A stretch of 64,000 nt of DNA, taken from NCBI GenBank assembly GCA_910575445.1, contig CAJTFW010000006.1, forward strand, positions 213,491 through 277,490. The letters run 5' to 3'. This document shows positions 28,362 through 36,094 of this stretch, in pieces. Position 1 is the stretch's first letter, and every line of letters begins with the position of its first letter. Under the pieces are notes generated by a model. It was not told the origin of the DNA. It was given only the letters and a program-made list of their open reading frames with translations, and did not search any database. Source of the DNA: Lachnospiraceae bacterium. Lineage in GTDB: Bacteria > Bacillota > Clostridia > Lachnospirales > Lachnospiraceae. The translations under genes and the position numbers were made by a program.

Positions 28362-28608
28362 TATTTTTACTGACCAAAAAGAACTGATGGAATTATCTGC
28401 ACAGATTAATGCGCTGTTAGAAAAACATCAGAAAATCAAAGTCGATTATTGCCGTTCTTTAATGGCTTCTAAAAAGATGCTCTCGAATATTTCCCATGAT
28501 ATTAAAACACCTATGACTGTGCTTCTAGGTTATCTTGAACTGATGCGGCTACAGGGCGCATCTGATGAGATGCTCCAAAAGGCGGAACAGAAAGCCAATC
28601 CTGTGATG
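28356..28608 (+). pseudogene. Histidine kinase fragment (copy of the gene at 35147)
   Basis: The fragment matches codons about 27-110 of the intact kinase, including the H-box NISHDIKTPMTVLLGYLE. It is joined to the regulator remnant at AATCCA on the left. On the right, after GTGATG near 28608, it changes abruptly to unrelated sequence encoding the tip of a polymorphic toxin. The ATP-binding domain is absent. The open frame running across this joint (28387-28872) is a chance fusion. Confidence 0.85.
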
Positions 28609-29004
28609 TATTATGATTCAAGGGGAAAATGCTTAGGGGAACTAGATGAGATAGATCTTGATAATAAGATATTTTATGAAGATAAGACTGCTAAAGGTTT
28701 AGATGTTATTAACCCCAGAACTGGTGAACCGATTCAAACTGCCCTTGAATTTGCTCTTAAGCAGATATATGGGAAGACAAAGAACAGGATTATTAATCTG
28801 TTTAATTCGACAGGAACTCGGAAAGCAAAGACGAACAAAGTTGATAATGTACCTGATATAACAGAATTGTAAGAAATAAAAACATTTATTTTCCGGCTGG
28901 ATGGAGATAGTGTTGAATTAAGAGCAGCTGTACAAGAGAGTATAGAAAGATTGCAAGTAGAATTTCCAGATTATACATTTGATGCAACATTTGGAAATCA
29001 TTAG
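28609..29004 (+). pseudogene. C-terminal tip of a polymorphic toxin, nuclease-like, with internal stop
   Basis: Starting right after the kinase fragment, the frame encodes YYDSRGKCLGELDEIDLDNK, then IFYEDKTAKGLDVINPRTGE and a helical segment, up to a TAA at 28870-28872. The same frame continues past it as EIKTFIFRLDGDSVELRAA through to TAG at 29002-29004, so one nonsense change interrupts a longer domain. The E-x-D and E-D-K residues resemble the PD-(D/E)xK nuclease pattern seen in contact-dependent and Rhs toxin tips. There is no delivery region and no start. A likely immunity gene follows at 29071. Confidence 0.6.
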
Positions 29005-29070
29005 ATATTTAATAGCAATTTCATGCGCAATATTTTGTTTTGACTTATTCTGGGTAGAGGAAATAATCGT

Positions 29071-29406
29071 ATGTCAGTATGTTTAATGGTAAGTAATCCT
29101 ATTAGTAAAGAGGAAGATGAATTTTATGTGCCTATTGCAACTGAACAGGTATTTCAAGAGTTTTGGATGCCAATAATTGAAATGTTGGATTTGCAGTGGG
29201 TAAAATGTTTTCAAGGTGGAATAGAAGTTGGGAAAGAGGATTTTAGATCAATATTAAAAGAACTTGAAGAGATCAAATTGTGGATCGGTAAAAATATGAA
29301 TAATGAAAGGGGGAAACAAATGATTAAAAGATTGGATAATTTAAGTAAAGAATTAACTTTACTATTAGAAAATGCAAGAGAGAGCGTAAAAGTATATATA
29401 GGATAA
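29071..29406 (+). CDS. Putative immunity protein (unknown family)
   Basis: A small acidic protein of 111 residues, starting MSVCLMVSNPISKEEDEFYV, with VFQEFWMPIIEMLDLQWV in the middle and a heptad-like, leucine-rich C-terminal half, NERGKQMIKRLDNLSKEL. I do not recognise a named family. It sits 66 bases after the stop of a toxin tip, on the same strand, and has GAGGAAAT upstream of the ATG. Size, acidity and position are typical of immunity proteins of polymorphic toxins. That function is inferred. Confidence 0.5.
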   Translation: MSVCLMVSNPISKEEDEFYVPIATEQVFQEFWMPIIEMLDLQWVKCFQGGIEVGKEDFRSILKELEEIKLWIGKNMNNERGKQMIKRLDNLSKELTLLLENARESVKVYIG

Positions 29407-29563
29407 GTAGGCTTTCGGGATCTTGATCTTGCTGACAAAAACTTAGCGCTTGGCTGAACAGTGCTTTCTTACTACTGGTATGATCTGTCCGGGAACCTGC
29501 TTGAGAAAGCGGAACCGATCCCGGAGGAAGACGGCAGGCAGTTCTTCGGTCGCACCTCCTATA
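29407..29563 (+). pseudogene. Coding remnant cut by the IS3-family element
   Basis: One frame reads FRDLDLADKNLALG, a stop, then YYWYDLSGNLLEKAEPIPEE and DGRQFFGRTSY, running into the left end of the insertion sequence. Its G+C is visibly higher than the neighbouring genes. The look is that of the C-terminal part of a protein from a conjugative element, but I cannot name the family. There is no start codon or ribosome site. Confidence 0.4.
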
Positions 29564-29642
29564 TGAGATGCTATAATAAAGTTGTAACATGAAACAGGAA
29601 ATAAATGATATACTTCAATAAAGGTAAAGGAAGGTGTTACAC

Positions 29643-29903
29643 ATGCCAAAGACAAAGGTCTATGAACCAGAATTCAAAAAGAAAATCATACAGCTATATT
29701 TAGAACAAGGACGCACAATAAAAAGTCTAAACGAAGAATACCAGCTAGATGATGGAACGGTTCGTAAATGGGTGTGGGCTTTCCAGGAAGAATGCGAAAC
29801 TGACCCAGACTTAAACGATACGAAAAATCTTTATGAGGAAAACCGCAAACTGCGCAGAGAACTGAAGGAAAAGAAAAAGGAAATTGCATTCTTAAAAAAG
29901 TAG
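29643..29903 (+). CDS. IS3-family transposase OrfA
   Basis: An 86-residue helix-turn-helix protein: KTKVYEPEFKKKIIQLYLEQ, then SLNEEYQLDDGTVRKWVW and a lysine-rich leucine-zipper-like tail ending KKKEIAFLKK. This is the DNA-binding half of an IS3 transposase. The ATG at 29643 follows AAGGAAGG by 8 bases; a GTG at 29634 is an alternative. The end has an A-rich slippery stretch (AAAAAAG at about 29894) where IS3 elements make the OrfAB fusion by -1 frameshift. Here OrfB is broken soon after, so a working fusion is unlikely. Confidence 0.85.
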   Translation: MPKTKVYEPEFKKKIIQLYLEQGRTIKSLNEEYQLDDGTVRKWVWAFQEECETDPDLNDTKNLYEENRKLRRELKEKKKEIAFLKK

Positions 29904-30779
29904 CTGCATTCTTCGCAAAGGAAATCGATGAGACCAGTACCAGTTTATTGACAAACATAAGATGACATTCGGTGTTTGCTGGCTTTTGCGCCGGATGGGT
30001 ATCTGCCCAAATGCCTATTATCATTACAGAAAGGATAGAAAAGCGGAATATAGAGAGCAAAAAGAACAGTTAAAAGATAAGATTCTCAAAATATATCATG
30101 AATACTCTGGAAATCCAGGATACCGGATGATGAGGGTTTATTTGCTGCGGGCAAAAATAAGCCTGAGCTATGCAACGATATTAAAATATATGCGGGAATT
30201 GGGCATCCGCTCCACGGTGACACTCAAAAAGCCAGCCTATAAAAAGGGGGATTGCTATAAAAAGTTTGAAAATCATTTGAACCGGGAATTTCATGCAGAA
30301 AAACCAAATGAGAAATGGTGTATGAATTTTACCTATATTTTGATGGAAGAAAGCGTTATAACTGCAGCATCATAGACCTGTATGACAGAGCTATGGTGGC
30401 AACTTTAAACAGCAGCCATATGGATGTAGAGCTGGCTGTGCAAACGCTGAAGATAGGCGTAGAAAGAAATCATCATCTCCAAGGTCTGCTGCTGCACAGT
30501 GTTCAAGGCTCATGGTATACTTCACGTACATTTACCAATTTCTGTAAAGAAGTTGGAGTATTGCAGAGCATGAGTAAAGCTGGGTGTCCTTACGACAATT
30601 CACCAATGGAACGTTTTTATGGAACATTCAAAGCAGAATTTATTCGTAAACATCGTTTTTCATCAGATGAGGAACTAAATAAAGCAACTATGGAGTATGT
30701 ATATGTTTATTACAATCATACACGTCCGCATTCCTTCAATGGATATCAGACACCATTTGAAAAGAGAGCTCAAGCATAA
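29900..30779 (+). pseudogene. IS3-family transposase OrfB, two frameshifts
   Basis: The integrase-like catalytic half of the transposase. The -1 frame after orfA reads VAAFFAKEIDE, then the match jumps frame to YQFIDKHKMTFGVCWLLRRM near 29945. A second shift falls near 30330-30345: one frame ends KWCMNFTYI and the next resumes FDGRKRYNCSIIDLYDRA. The rve core then continues through GSWYTSRTFTNFCKEVG and SPMERFYGTFKAEFIRKH (DDE-type glutamate) to the end, HTRPHSFNGYQTPFEKRAQA. Without both corrections no full DDE domain can be made. The inverted copy carries the same second shift. Confidence 0.85.
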
Positions 30780-30875
30780 TTACTGGCAATTATTTCCTTA
30801 TGAGTGTTACAAAAATGCTTGACCATCTCAGGTTAGTACACTAAGAATAAGTGGATTATCAGAAAGGAAATAAAG

Positions 30876-31460
30876 ATGAATTGCCAAATGGTTATATGTT
30901 TGTATTTAAATGGATATTTAACTACTGATGAATTTGAAAATTATTTTTATAATAATATGGAACAGTTTCAAAATGAATTGCCGGATTTAGTATATGAGGA
31001 GTTATTATGTACAAATTTTTCATCCAAAATCGAAAGTATAAGTTTGGTGACTTTTTTGAAACAATATATTTTATCAAATAATCCTACTTTATATAATATG
31101 ATATCTGATGCATATATTGAACGGTTTATAGAAAAGAATAATGGCGAGATAGTTGATATATTGAAGAAAAGATACCAACCAAAGAAAAGTATCAGAATAG
31201 ATTGCAAAAAAATAAACACAGAGGAAGAATTTATTAGGCAATTAAAAAAGGAATTAAATTTATCAACATTATCAGGATTAAATTGGATGGCAATGAATGA
31301 CTTGTATTATGATATTATTTTTCCAGAAAGATTGGAATTTATAAACTGGAATGATTTTGAGGAGAGAATACCGCAATGTGCAGTACAATTAAAAAAATTT
31401 TTAAGCAAGGTAGATAAAAATAATTGTTATATAATAGGCCCCCAATTATCATCTGTATGA
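30876..31460 (+). CDS. Barstar-like immunity protein
   Basis: A 194-residue protein. The C-terminal about 95 residues resemble barstar: KKSIRIDCKKINTEEEFIRQ, LKKELNLSTLSGLNWMAMND and a later helix QCAVQLKKFLSKV, which parallels barstar's strand, helix, 'YGxNxDALxD' loop and final helices, though the loop is changed. The N-terminal half (CLYLNGYLTTDEFENYFYNN) is another small domain seen beside immunity proteins. Barstar folds block nuclease toxins. No toxin gene adjoins it except the broken tip before the IS, so it is probably an orphan immunity gene. A+T-rich compared with neighbours. GAAAGGA precedes the ATG. Confidence 0.6.
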   Translation: MNCQMVICLYLNGYLTTDEFENYFYNNMEQFQNELPDLVYEELLCTNFSSKIESISLVTFLKQYILSNNPTLYNMISDAYIERFIEKNNGEIVDILKKRYQPKKSIRIDCKKINTEEEFIRQLKKELNLSTLSGLNWMAMNDLYYDIIFPERLEFINWNDFEERIPQCAVQLKKFLSKVDKNNCYIIGPQLSSV

Positions 31461-31699
31461 TGGGAATAAAATGCAGGAAATCGCAGGCATACTGCCAGGA
31501 CGATGATACTCCTAGCTCACTCCAATAGATGGTTTGTGCAGATTCAGGATATCTGTTATCTCTATAGCTTGTGTGAAAACCGTCTGGATAAAAGAAAATG
31601 GGGAAAGCAGAAAAAATCGTTATAATATAGAAAAAACGAGTTATGAAAAAGGGCTACATAATAAAAGTGAATTAAAAAGACTACACTTTTAAAGGAGAC
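31461..31699. other. Scarred non-coding stretch with short coding scraps
   Basis: There is no gene here. One frame shows YDGNKMQEIAGILPGR and another SNRWFVQIQDICYLYSLCEN, which look like remains of older genes, but they are too short to assign. No clear promoter or terminator is seen. Confidence 0.4.
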
Positions 31700-32178
31700 T
31701 GGAGAAGGCAGAGACTGGGAGATGTTGGAACTTATGGTATTTGATGCCTATGAGTATACGCCTCTGTAGTTTGTAAGGAAAAGTGCTCTGGCGCGGGATA
31801 TGATGAAAGCATTACAAAAATATTTTAATATGACAGCTAAAACACAGCTTCGTTACCGGATGACAGATGGTTTCGGGCTTCGTGATGTGCGTCTGGAATC
31901 CATTATGTATGCGGAATGTAGCGGACATACGGACATCGTTCATATGAGGGATCAGACTGCATTTCAAGATGCATGGGACGCTGAAATTCTATGAAGAGGA
32001 ATGGAGTAGCTACGGCTTTCTCAGGACACATAAAAATTACTTAGTTAATGTAAAATACATCATGGAAGTTGGTGCCAGAACAATAAGGCTTTCTAATGAT
32101 ATAGAGTTGGATATGGGGAAAAACAGGAGAAAGAAGATAGCAGAATTGGTAAAACAAGAGAAAGAGAGGACAGGATAA
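31700..32178 (+). pseudogene. LytTR-type response regulator remnant (AgrA-like)
   Basis: One frame reads EMLELMVFDAYEYTPL, a TAG at 31767-31769, then FVRKSALARDMMKALQKYF and the LytTR domain start RYRMTDGFGLRDVRLESIMY. Near 31960-31975 the frame shifts, and the next frame continues MHGTLKFYEEEWSSYGFLRT, HKNYLVNVKYIMEVG and DIELDMGKNRRKKIAELVK. Together these are the end of the receiver domain plus a LytTR DNA-binding domain, with at least one stop and one frameshift. The phosphorylation site region is missing. A kinase remnant follows directly, so this was a peptide-sensing type two-component locus. Confidence 0.75.
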
Positions 32179-32299
32179 AATTACAGGATATATTATAAAT
32201 GCATTGTCAGCGGCAATTGCAATGGAGTATATAAACCATGCTTTCTGCAAAAAATATAAAGGATTCCCTGGGCTGGTTCTCAGCCTGCTAGGATTTGTT
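32174..32299 (+). pseudogene. N-terminal stub of a membrane sensor kinase, cut by IS3
   Basis: After the regulator stop, one frame reads KITGYIINALSAAIAMEYIN, HAFCKKYKGFPGLVLSLLGFV and then runs into the inverted IS3 end at 32300. A short membrane-type N-terminus right after a LytTR regulator fits a GHKL-family partner kinase. The expected ATG reads ATA. Confidence 0.5.
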
Positions 32300-32937
32300 T
32301 GAGATGGTCAAGCATTTTTGTAACACTCATAAGGAAATAATTGCCAGTAATTATGCTTGTGCTTTCTTTTCAAATGGTGTCTGATATCCATTGAAGGAAT
32401 GGGGACGTGTATGATTGTAATAAACATATACATACTCCATAGTTGCTTTATTTAGTTCCTCATCTGATGAAAAACGATGTTTACGAATAAATTCTGCTTT
32501 GAATGTTCCATAAAAACGTTCCATTGGTGAATTGTCGTAAGGACACCCAGCTTTACTCATGCTCTGCAATACTCCAGCTTCTTTACAGAAATTGGTAAAT
32601 GTACGTGAAGTATACTGTGAGCCTTGAACACTGTGCAGCAGCAGACCTTGGAGATGATGATTTCTTTCTAAGCCTATCTTCAGCGTCTGTACAGCCAGCT
32701 CTGCATCGATATGGCTGCTGTTTAAAGTTGCCACCACAGCTCTATCATACAGGTCTATGATGCTGCAGTTATAACGCTTTCTTCCATCAAAATATAGGTA
32801 AAATTCATACACCATTTCTCATTTGGTTTTTCTGCATGAAATTCCCGGTTCAAATGATTTTCAAACTTTTTATAGCAATCCCCCTTTTTATAGACTGGCT
32901 TTTTGGATGTCATCGTGGAGCGGATGCCCAATTCCCG
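32300..32937 (-). mobile_element. IS3-family insertion sequence, copy 2 (truncated, inverted)
   Basis: This is the right half of the element at 29564-30830 in opposite orientation. The border at 32300 (TGAGATGGTCAAGC) and the orfB end match almost exactly, and the coding part 32351-32815 differs from copy 1 by only a few residues. The left half, with orfA, is gone: near 32925-32937 the sequence passes into the TRIC gene remnant through shared TGCCCAATTCCCG. The same orfB frameshift is present as in copy 1, so this copy was already dead or descends from copy 1. Confidence 0.85.
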
Positions 32938-33440
32938 GTAGATATAGATACAGCTAATCGCGCCAGCGACGGAAGCGCAGGCGTAGATATGTTTGACAAA
33001 GATATAGGGCGGTACACCAGCCATCATATCCCGCAGAAGCCCACCACCAACACCAGTAAGTGTCCCTAGAAAGGTCAAAAGAAAGGTGTTATCAAGATAT
33101 CCATATCGAATCCCTGTCGTAACTCCTACGACTGTAAAGATGCCAAGACCAATCGAGTCCATCACAAGCATCGCTCTCTCATAAAATATCCCTAGTCTCC
33201 CCCGTGGCAATGTCCTCTTAAAATAGAATACCGTAAGCGTGGTAAACAATGCAACGACAACATAGATAGGGTCTATCAATGCGCCTGGCACATTGCCGAG
33301 GATAATATCCCGCGTCATACCACCGCCGACTGATGCCACAACTCCCAATACACAGATTCCGAAAATATCCATCCCCCGACGAATCCCAACAAAAGCAATC
33401 GTCCCGGCTACTTCCATACAAAATACAATTAGATTTTGAA
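32925..33440 (-). pseudogene. TRIC cation-channel family gene, damaged second copy fused to IS3
   Basis: It matches the intact gene at 25800-26456 closely from QNLIVFCMEVAGTIAF to CIYIYREL. The start codon and ribosome site are lost (sequence jumps from the second codons into upstream TTTGCAAATGGG). Eighteen bases are missing, so TIAFAASGAMVGIRRG reads TIAFVGIRRG, and nine bases are missing at TTLTVFYFKR. The C-terminal about 45 residues are replaced by IS3 orfB sequence through a joint in TGCCCAATTCCCG. The long open frame 32755-33522 is therefore a chimera. Confidence 0.85.
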
Positions 33441-33625
33441 TTTGCAAATGGGAAATTTTTTTAAAGAATAGTTGTGGTAAAAGGGACACTAGGACGGGAT
33501 GGGTCGTTCTAATTTTTGCCACGTCTTTTTTACCTGGATGTTCAAACGATTAAGGAAAAATAGTGGGTTACTGCCCTGGCAAAAGTGTGGTATACTCTGG
33601 GAGAGGACAGAAGGGAGGAGAGCCC

Positions 33626-34384
33626 ATGGATTATCAGGAATTATTGCGGAAACGGGATGCTTATCAGGAAGGAAAGCATCTTATACCAGAGCTGACCATT
33701 ACCAGCTATGAGCGGGCGTTTGAGATAGAATATACCCATCATTCCACGGCCATAGAGGGGAATACTCTGACGCTGATGGAGACAAAGCTGGTGCTGGAAG
33801 ACGGGATTAGTGTGGGCGGCAAGAACCTGCGGGAAATCTACGAACAGGTGAACCACCAAAAAGCATTCCGGTATGTGAAGAACCGTATTGAAGAAGGGTG
33901 CGCTCTGGATGAAAAGACCGTCAAGGATATCCATGCCATGCTGATGGAAAATATCCTGGTAGGCGGAGTCTACCGGAATGTGGATGTATACATTTCCGGT
34001 GCGCAGCATATGCCGCCTTCTCCCAACGATATGTACCGCCAGGTGAAAGATTTTTATGCGGATCTGTCCTGGAAGGAACAGCAGCTGAACCTGATCGAGC
34101 TGGCGGCATGGACCCATGCGGAGTTTGTAAAGATTCATCCATTTCCAGACGGTAACGGCAGAACCTCCAGGCTTATCATGAACTATCAGCTGATGGCAAA
34201 CGGCTTCGCGCCCATATCCATCGCAAAGGAGAACCGTCTGGACTACTTTAATGCGTTGGAAGCCTATGCGGTGGAGGGAAATATCGCACCATTTGCAGAG
34301 ATGATCGCAGAGTTAGAGGAAGTACAGCTTGACCGGTATCTTGTCATGATCGAGCAAGCTCAGGGAATAAGCCAGCAGCTATAA
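33626..34384 (+). CDS. Fic family protein (AMPylase/nucleotidyl transferase type)
   Basis: A 252-residue protein that would transfer AMP or a related group to a target protein. The Fic core HPFPDGNGRTSR lies near residue 170, matching HxFx(D/E)GNGRxxR with catalytic histidine. The beta-hairpin (flap) region precedes it around AQHMPPSPNDM. An inhibitory helix motif STAIEG, matching (S/T)xxxE(G/N), is near residue 39, so it is the kind of Fic protein held off by its own N-terminus. GGAGGAG precedes the chosen ATG by about 6 bases. Its G+C is visibly higher than the neighbours, suggesting transfer. No separate antitoxin gene is seen. Confidence 0.88.
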   Translation: MDYQELLRKRDAYQEGKHLIPELTITSYERAFEIEYTHHSTAIEGNTLTLMETKLVLEDGISVGGKNLREIYEQVNHQKAFRYVKNRIEEGCALDEKTVKDIHAMLMENILVGGVYRNVDVYISGAQHMPPSPNDMYRQVKDFYADLSWKEQQLNLIELAAWTHAEFVKIHPFPDGNGRTSRLIMNYQLMANGFAPISIAKENRLDYFNALEAYAVEGNIAPFAEMIAELEEVQLDRYLVMIEQAQGISQQL

Positions 34385-34397
34385 AACGGAATCATAA

Positions 34398-34426
34398 TTG
34401 ACAAAATATAGACATAACAGAATTCT
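34398..34426 (+). promoter_or_regulatory. Possible promoter of the intact two-component system
   Basis: TTGACA (34398-34403), a 17-base spacer and a weak -10, AATTCT (34421-34426). The broken copy at 27.99 kb lacks the TTGACA. Confidence 0.4.
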
Positions 34427-34445
34427 AAAGTAAAGGAACAAAGAA

Positions 34446-35150
34446 ATGACCAATCAACACAATATTCTGCTTATAGAAGACGATGCAGAGATTAGTGAAA
34501 TGTTAAAAAACTATCTAACAGCAGAAAACTACCATGTAGTCTGTGCATTTGACGGGAAAGAAGCTTGTGAAAAGTTTAACGAAAATATATTTAGCCTGGT
34601 TCTTTTAGATTTGATGATTCCGAAAGTAAGTGGTCTGGATGTGATGCAGTATATTCGTAAGCAAAGTGTAGTTCCAGTGCTGATTCTCTCGGCAAAGGAC
34701 AGTGAGGCAGATAAGACGCTTGGACTTGGCTTAGGAGCAGATGACTATGTTACCAAGCCCTTCTCTGTGGTGGAAGTCCTAGCGCGGATTAAGGCCAATA
34801 TCCGAAGGACTACGCAGTATGATGATACCAAAGAGAAAGCGCCAGATTTGTTGCAGGTGGGGGATTTGGTGATGAATTTGTCGGACTATACCGTTACCAA
34901 ACATGGAGCTCCTGTCACATTGACTGCAAAAGAATTTGAGATTCTAAAGCTGTTACTTAAAAATCCAAAACGAGTCTACACCAAAGAACAGCTTTACAGT
35001 CTGGTATGGCAGGACGAGTATCTGGGCGATGAAAATGCAGTCAATGTACATATCAGCAGACTGCGCAATAAGATTGAGGAGGATTCCCGCAATCCCAAGT
35101 ATCTGATAACCGTCTGGGGGATTGGCTATAAATTGGGGGAAGGCTTATGA
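34446..35150 (+). CDS. OmpR-family response regulator
   Basis: A 234-residue regulator. The receiver domain has the acidic pair EDD near residue 11, the phosphorylated D55 in LVLLDLMIPK and the lysine in YVTKPFS. The C-terminal winged helix contains LTAKEFEILKLLLKNPKRVY and AVNVHISRLRNKIEEDSRNP. It overlaps the kinase gene by 4 bases, so the two are a unit, and an ABC exporter follows, which such pairs in Firmicutes often control in response to antimicrobial peptides. A near-identical broken copy lies at 27994. Confidence 0.93.
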   Translation: MTNQHNILLIEDDAEISEMLKNYLTAENYHVVCAFDGKEACEKFNENIFSLVLLDLMIPKVSGLDVMQYIRKQSVVPVLILSAKDSEADKTLGLGLGADDYVTKPFSVVEVLARIKANIRRTTQYDDTKEKAPDLLQVGDLVMNLSDYTVTKHGAPVTLTAKEFEILKLLLKNPKRVYTKEQLYSLVWQDEYLGDENAVNVHISRLRNKIEEDSRNPKYLITVWGIGYKLGEGL

Positions 35151-36004
35151 AGAAAGACACCCGGACAAAGCTACAAATCATCAGCACAAAGCTAGAAGAA
35201 ATCACCAGAACTGACAGTGATGAAAGAATCCATATTTTTACTGACCAAAAAGAACTGATGGAATTATCTGCACAGATTAATGCGCTGTTAGAAAAACATC
35301 AGAAAATCAAAGTCGATTACCGCCGTTCTTTAATGGCTTCTAAAAAGATGCTCTCGAATATTTCCCATGATATTAAAACACCTATGACCGTTCTTCTAGG
35401 TTATCTTGAACTGATGCGGCTACAGGGCGCATCTGATGAGATGCTCCAAAAGGCGGAACTAAAAGCCAATCAGGTGATGGAGCTTATCGACCAGTTTTTT
35501 ACATTGTCTAAGTTAGAATCTAATGATACAGATATAGAACTTTCCAAAGTCAATCTCAGTGAAATCTGTCGCGAAAGTATCTTGGATTTTTATGAGATAT
35601 TAACAAATGACCATTTTCAGGTGGAGATTAAAGTGCCAGAGATGCCCGTCTATGTGATGGGAAATACAGAAGCCTTGCAGCGTATCTTCTCCAATCTTAT
35701 CTCCAATGCTATTCGCTACGGAGCAGATGGAGCCTATCTGGGACTTTTTCTTATAATAGAAGAAGAGAAAGTCATTGTCAAAGTAGTAGACCATGGAAAA
35801 GGGATAGAAAAAGCTTTTGCAGACAGTGTCTTTGAACGCCTGTTTACGATGGAGGATTCGAGAAGCCGCAAAGTGCAGGGAAATGGACTGGGGCTTACGA
35901 TTGCCAAAAATTTAACAGAAAAGCTTCAGGGAAGTCTGACCTTAGAGAGTACCCCAGGCGTTATCACCACTTTTACTCTTCAATTTCCAAAAATTATTTC
36001 TTAA
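35147..36004 (+). CDS. Sensor histidine kinase without membrane segments
   Basis: A 285-residue kinase. There is no transmembrane helix: the N-terminal 60 residues are polar and helical. The H-box NISHDIKTPMTVLLGYLE contains the phosphorylated histidine near residue 74. The ATP domain shows NLISNAIRYG (N-box), VVDHGKGIEKAFADSVFERL (G1-like region) and GNGLGLTIAKNL (G2). A soluble kinase must sense through a partner; the ABC exporter next door is one candidate. It overlaps the regulator and is 90 bases before the ATPase gene. Confidence 0.9.
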   Translation: MKKDTRTKLQIISTKLEEITRTDSDERIHIFTDQKELMELSAQINALLEKHQKIKVDYRRSLMASKKMLSNISHDIKTPMTVLLGYLELMRLQGASDEMLQKAELKANQVMELIDQFFTLSKLESNDTDIELSKVNLSEICRESILDFYEILTNDHFQVEIKVPEMPVYVMGNTEALQRIFSNLISNAIRYGADGAYLGLFLIIEEEKVIVKVVDHGKGIEKAFADSVFERLFTMEDSRSRKVQGNGLGLTIAKNLTEKLQGSLTLESTPGVITTFTLQFPKIIS

Positions 36005-36094
36005 AAAATAACTGCGAAAGAAATTCGTAAGATTTCTGCAAGAGTTTTGAAAATCTGTGCCGCTATAATGGTAGAAAAAGGAGGGGAAAAGAAG

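Larger units (their letters stand above)
29564..30830 (+). mobile_element. IS3-family insertion sequence, copy 1 (1267 bp, degenerate)
   Basis: Two overlapping-type transposase genes are bounded by imperfect terminal inverted repeats: TGAGATGCTATAATAAAG then TTGTAAC on the left (29564-29588), and on the right the reverse complement of TGAGATGGTC through TTGTAAC (ending 30830). The right-end sequence is found again exactly at 32300 in the inverted copy, which fixes that border. The length suits the IS3 family. I saw no matching target duplication at the borders (ATA left, GGT right), which suggests later rearrangement. Confidence 0.82.

Noticed and set aside
28387..28872. 161-residue open frame as a real kinase-like gene
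   Set aside because: It is a chance fusion of a kinase fragment (to about 28608) and a toxin tip; no start signal and no ATP domain.
29564..32937. Composite transposon bounded by two IS3 copies
   Set aside because: The second copy is truncated and both transposases are broken; no target duplication was seen. The enclosed genes are scraps.
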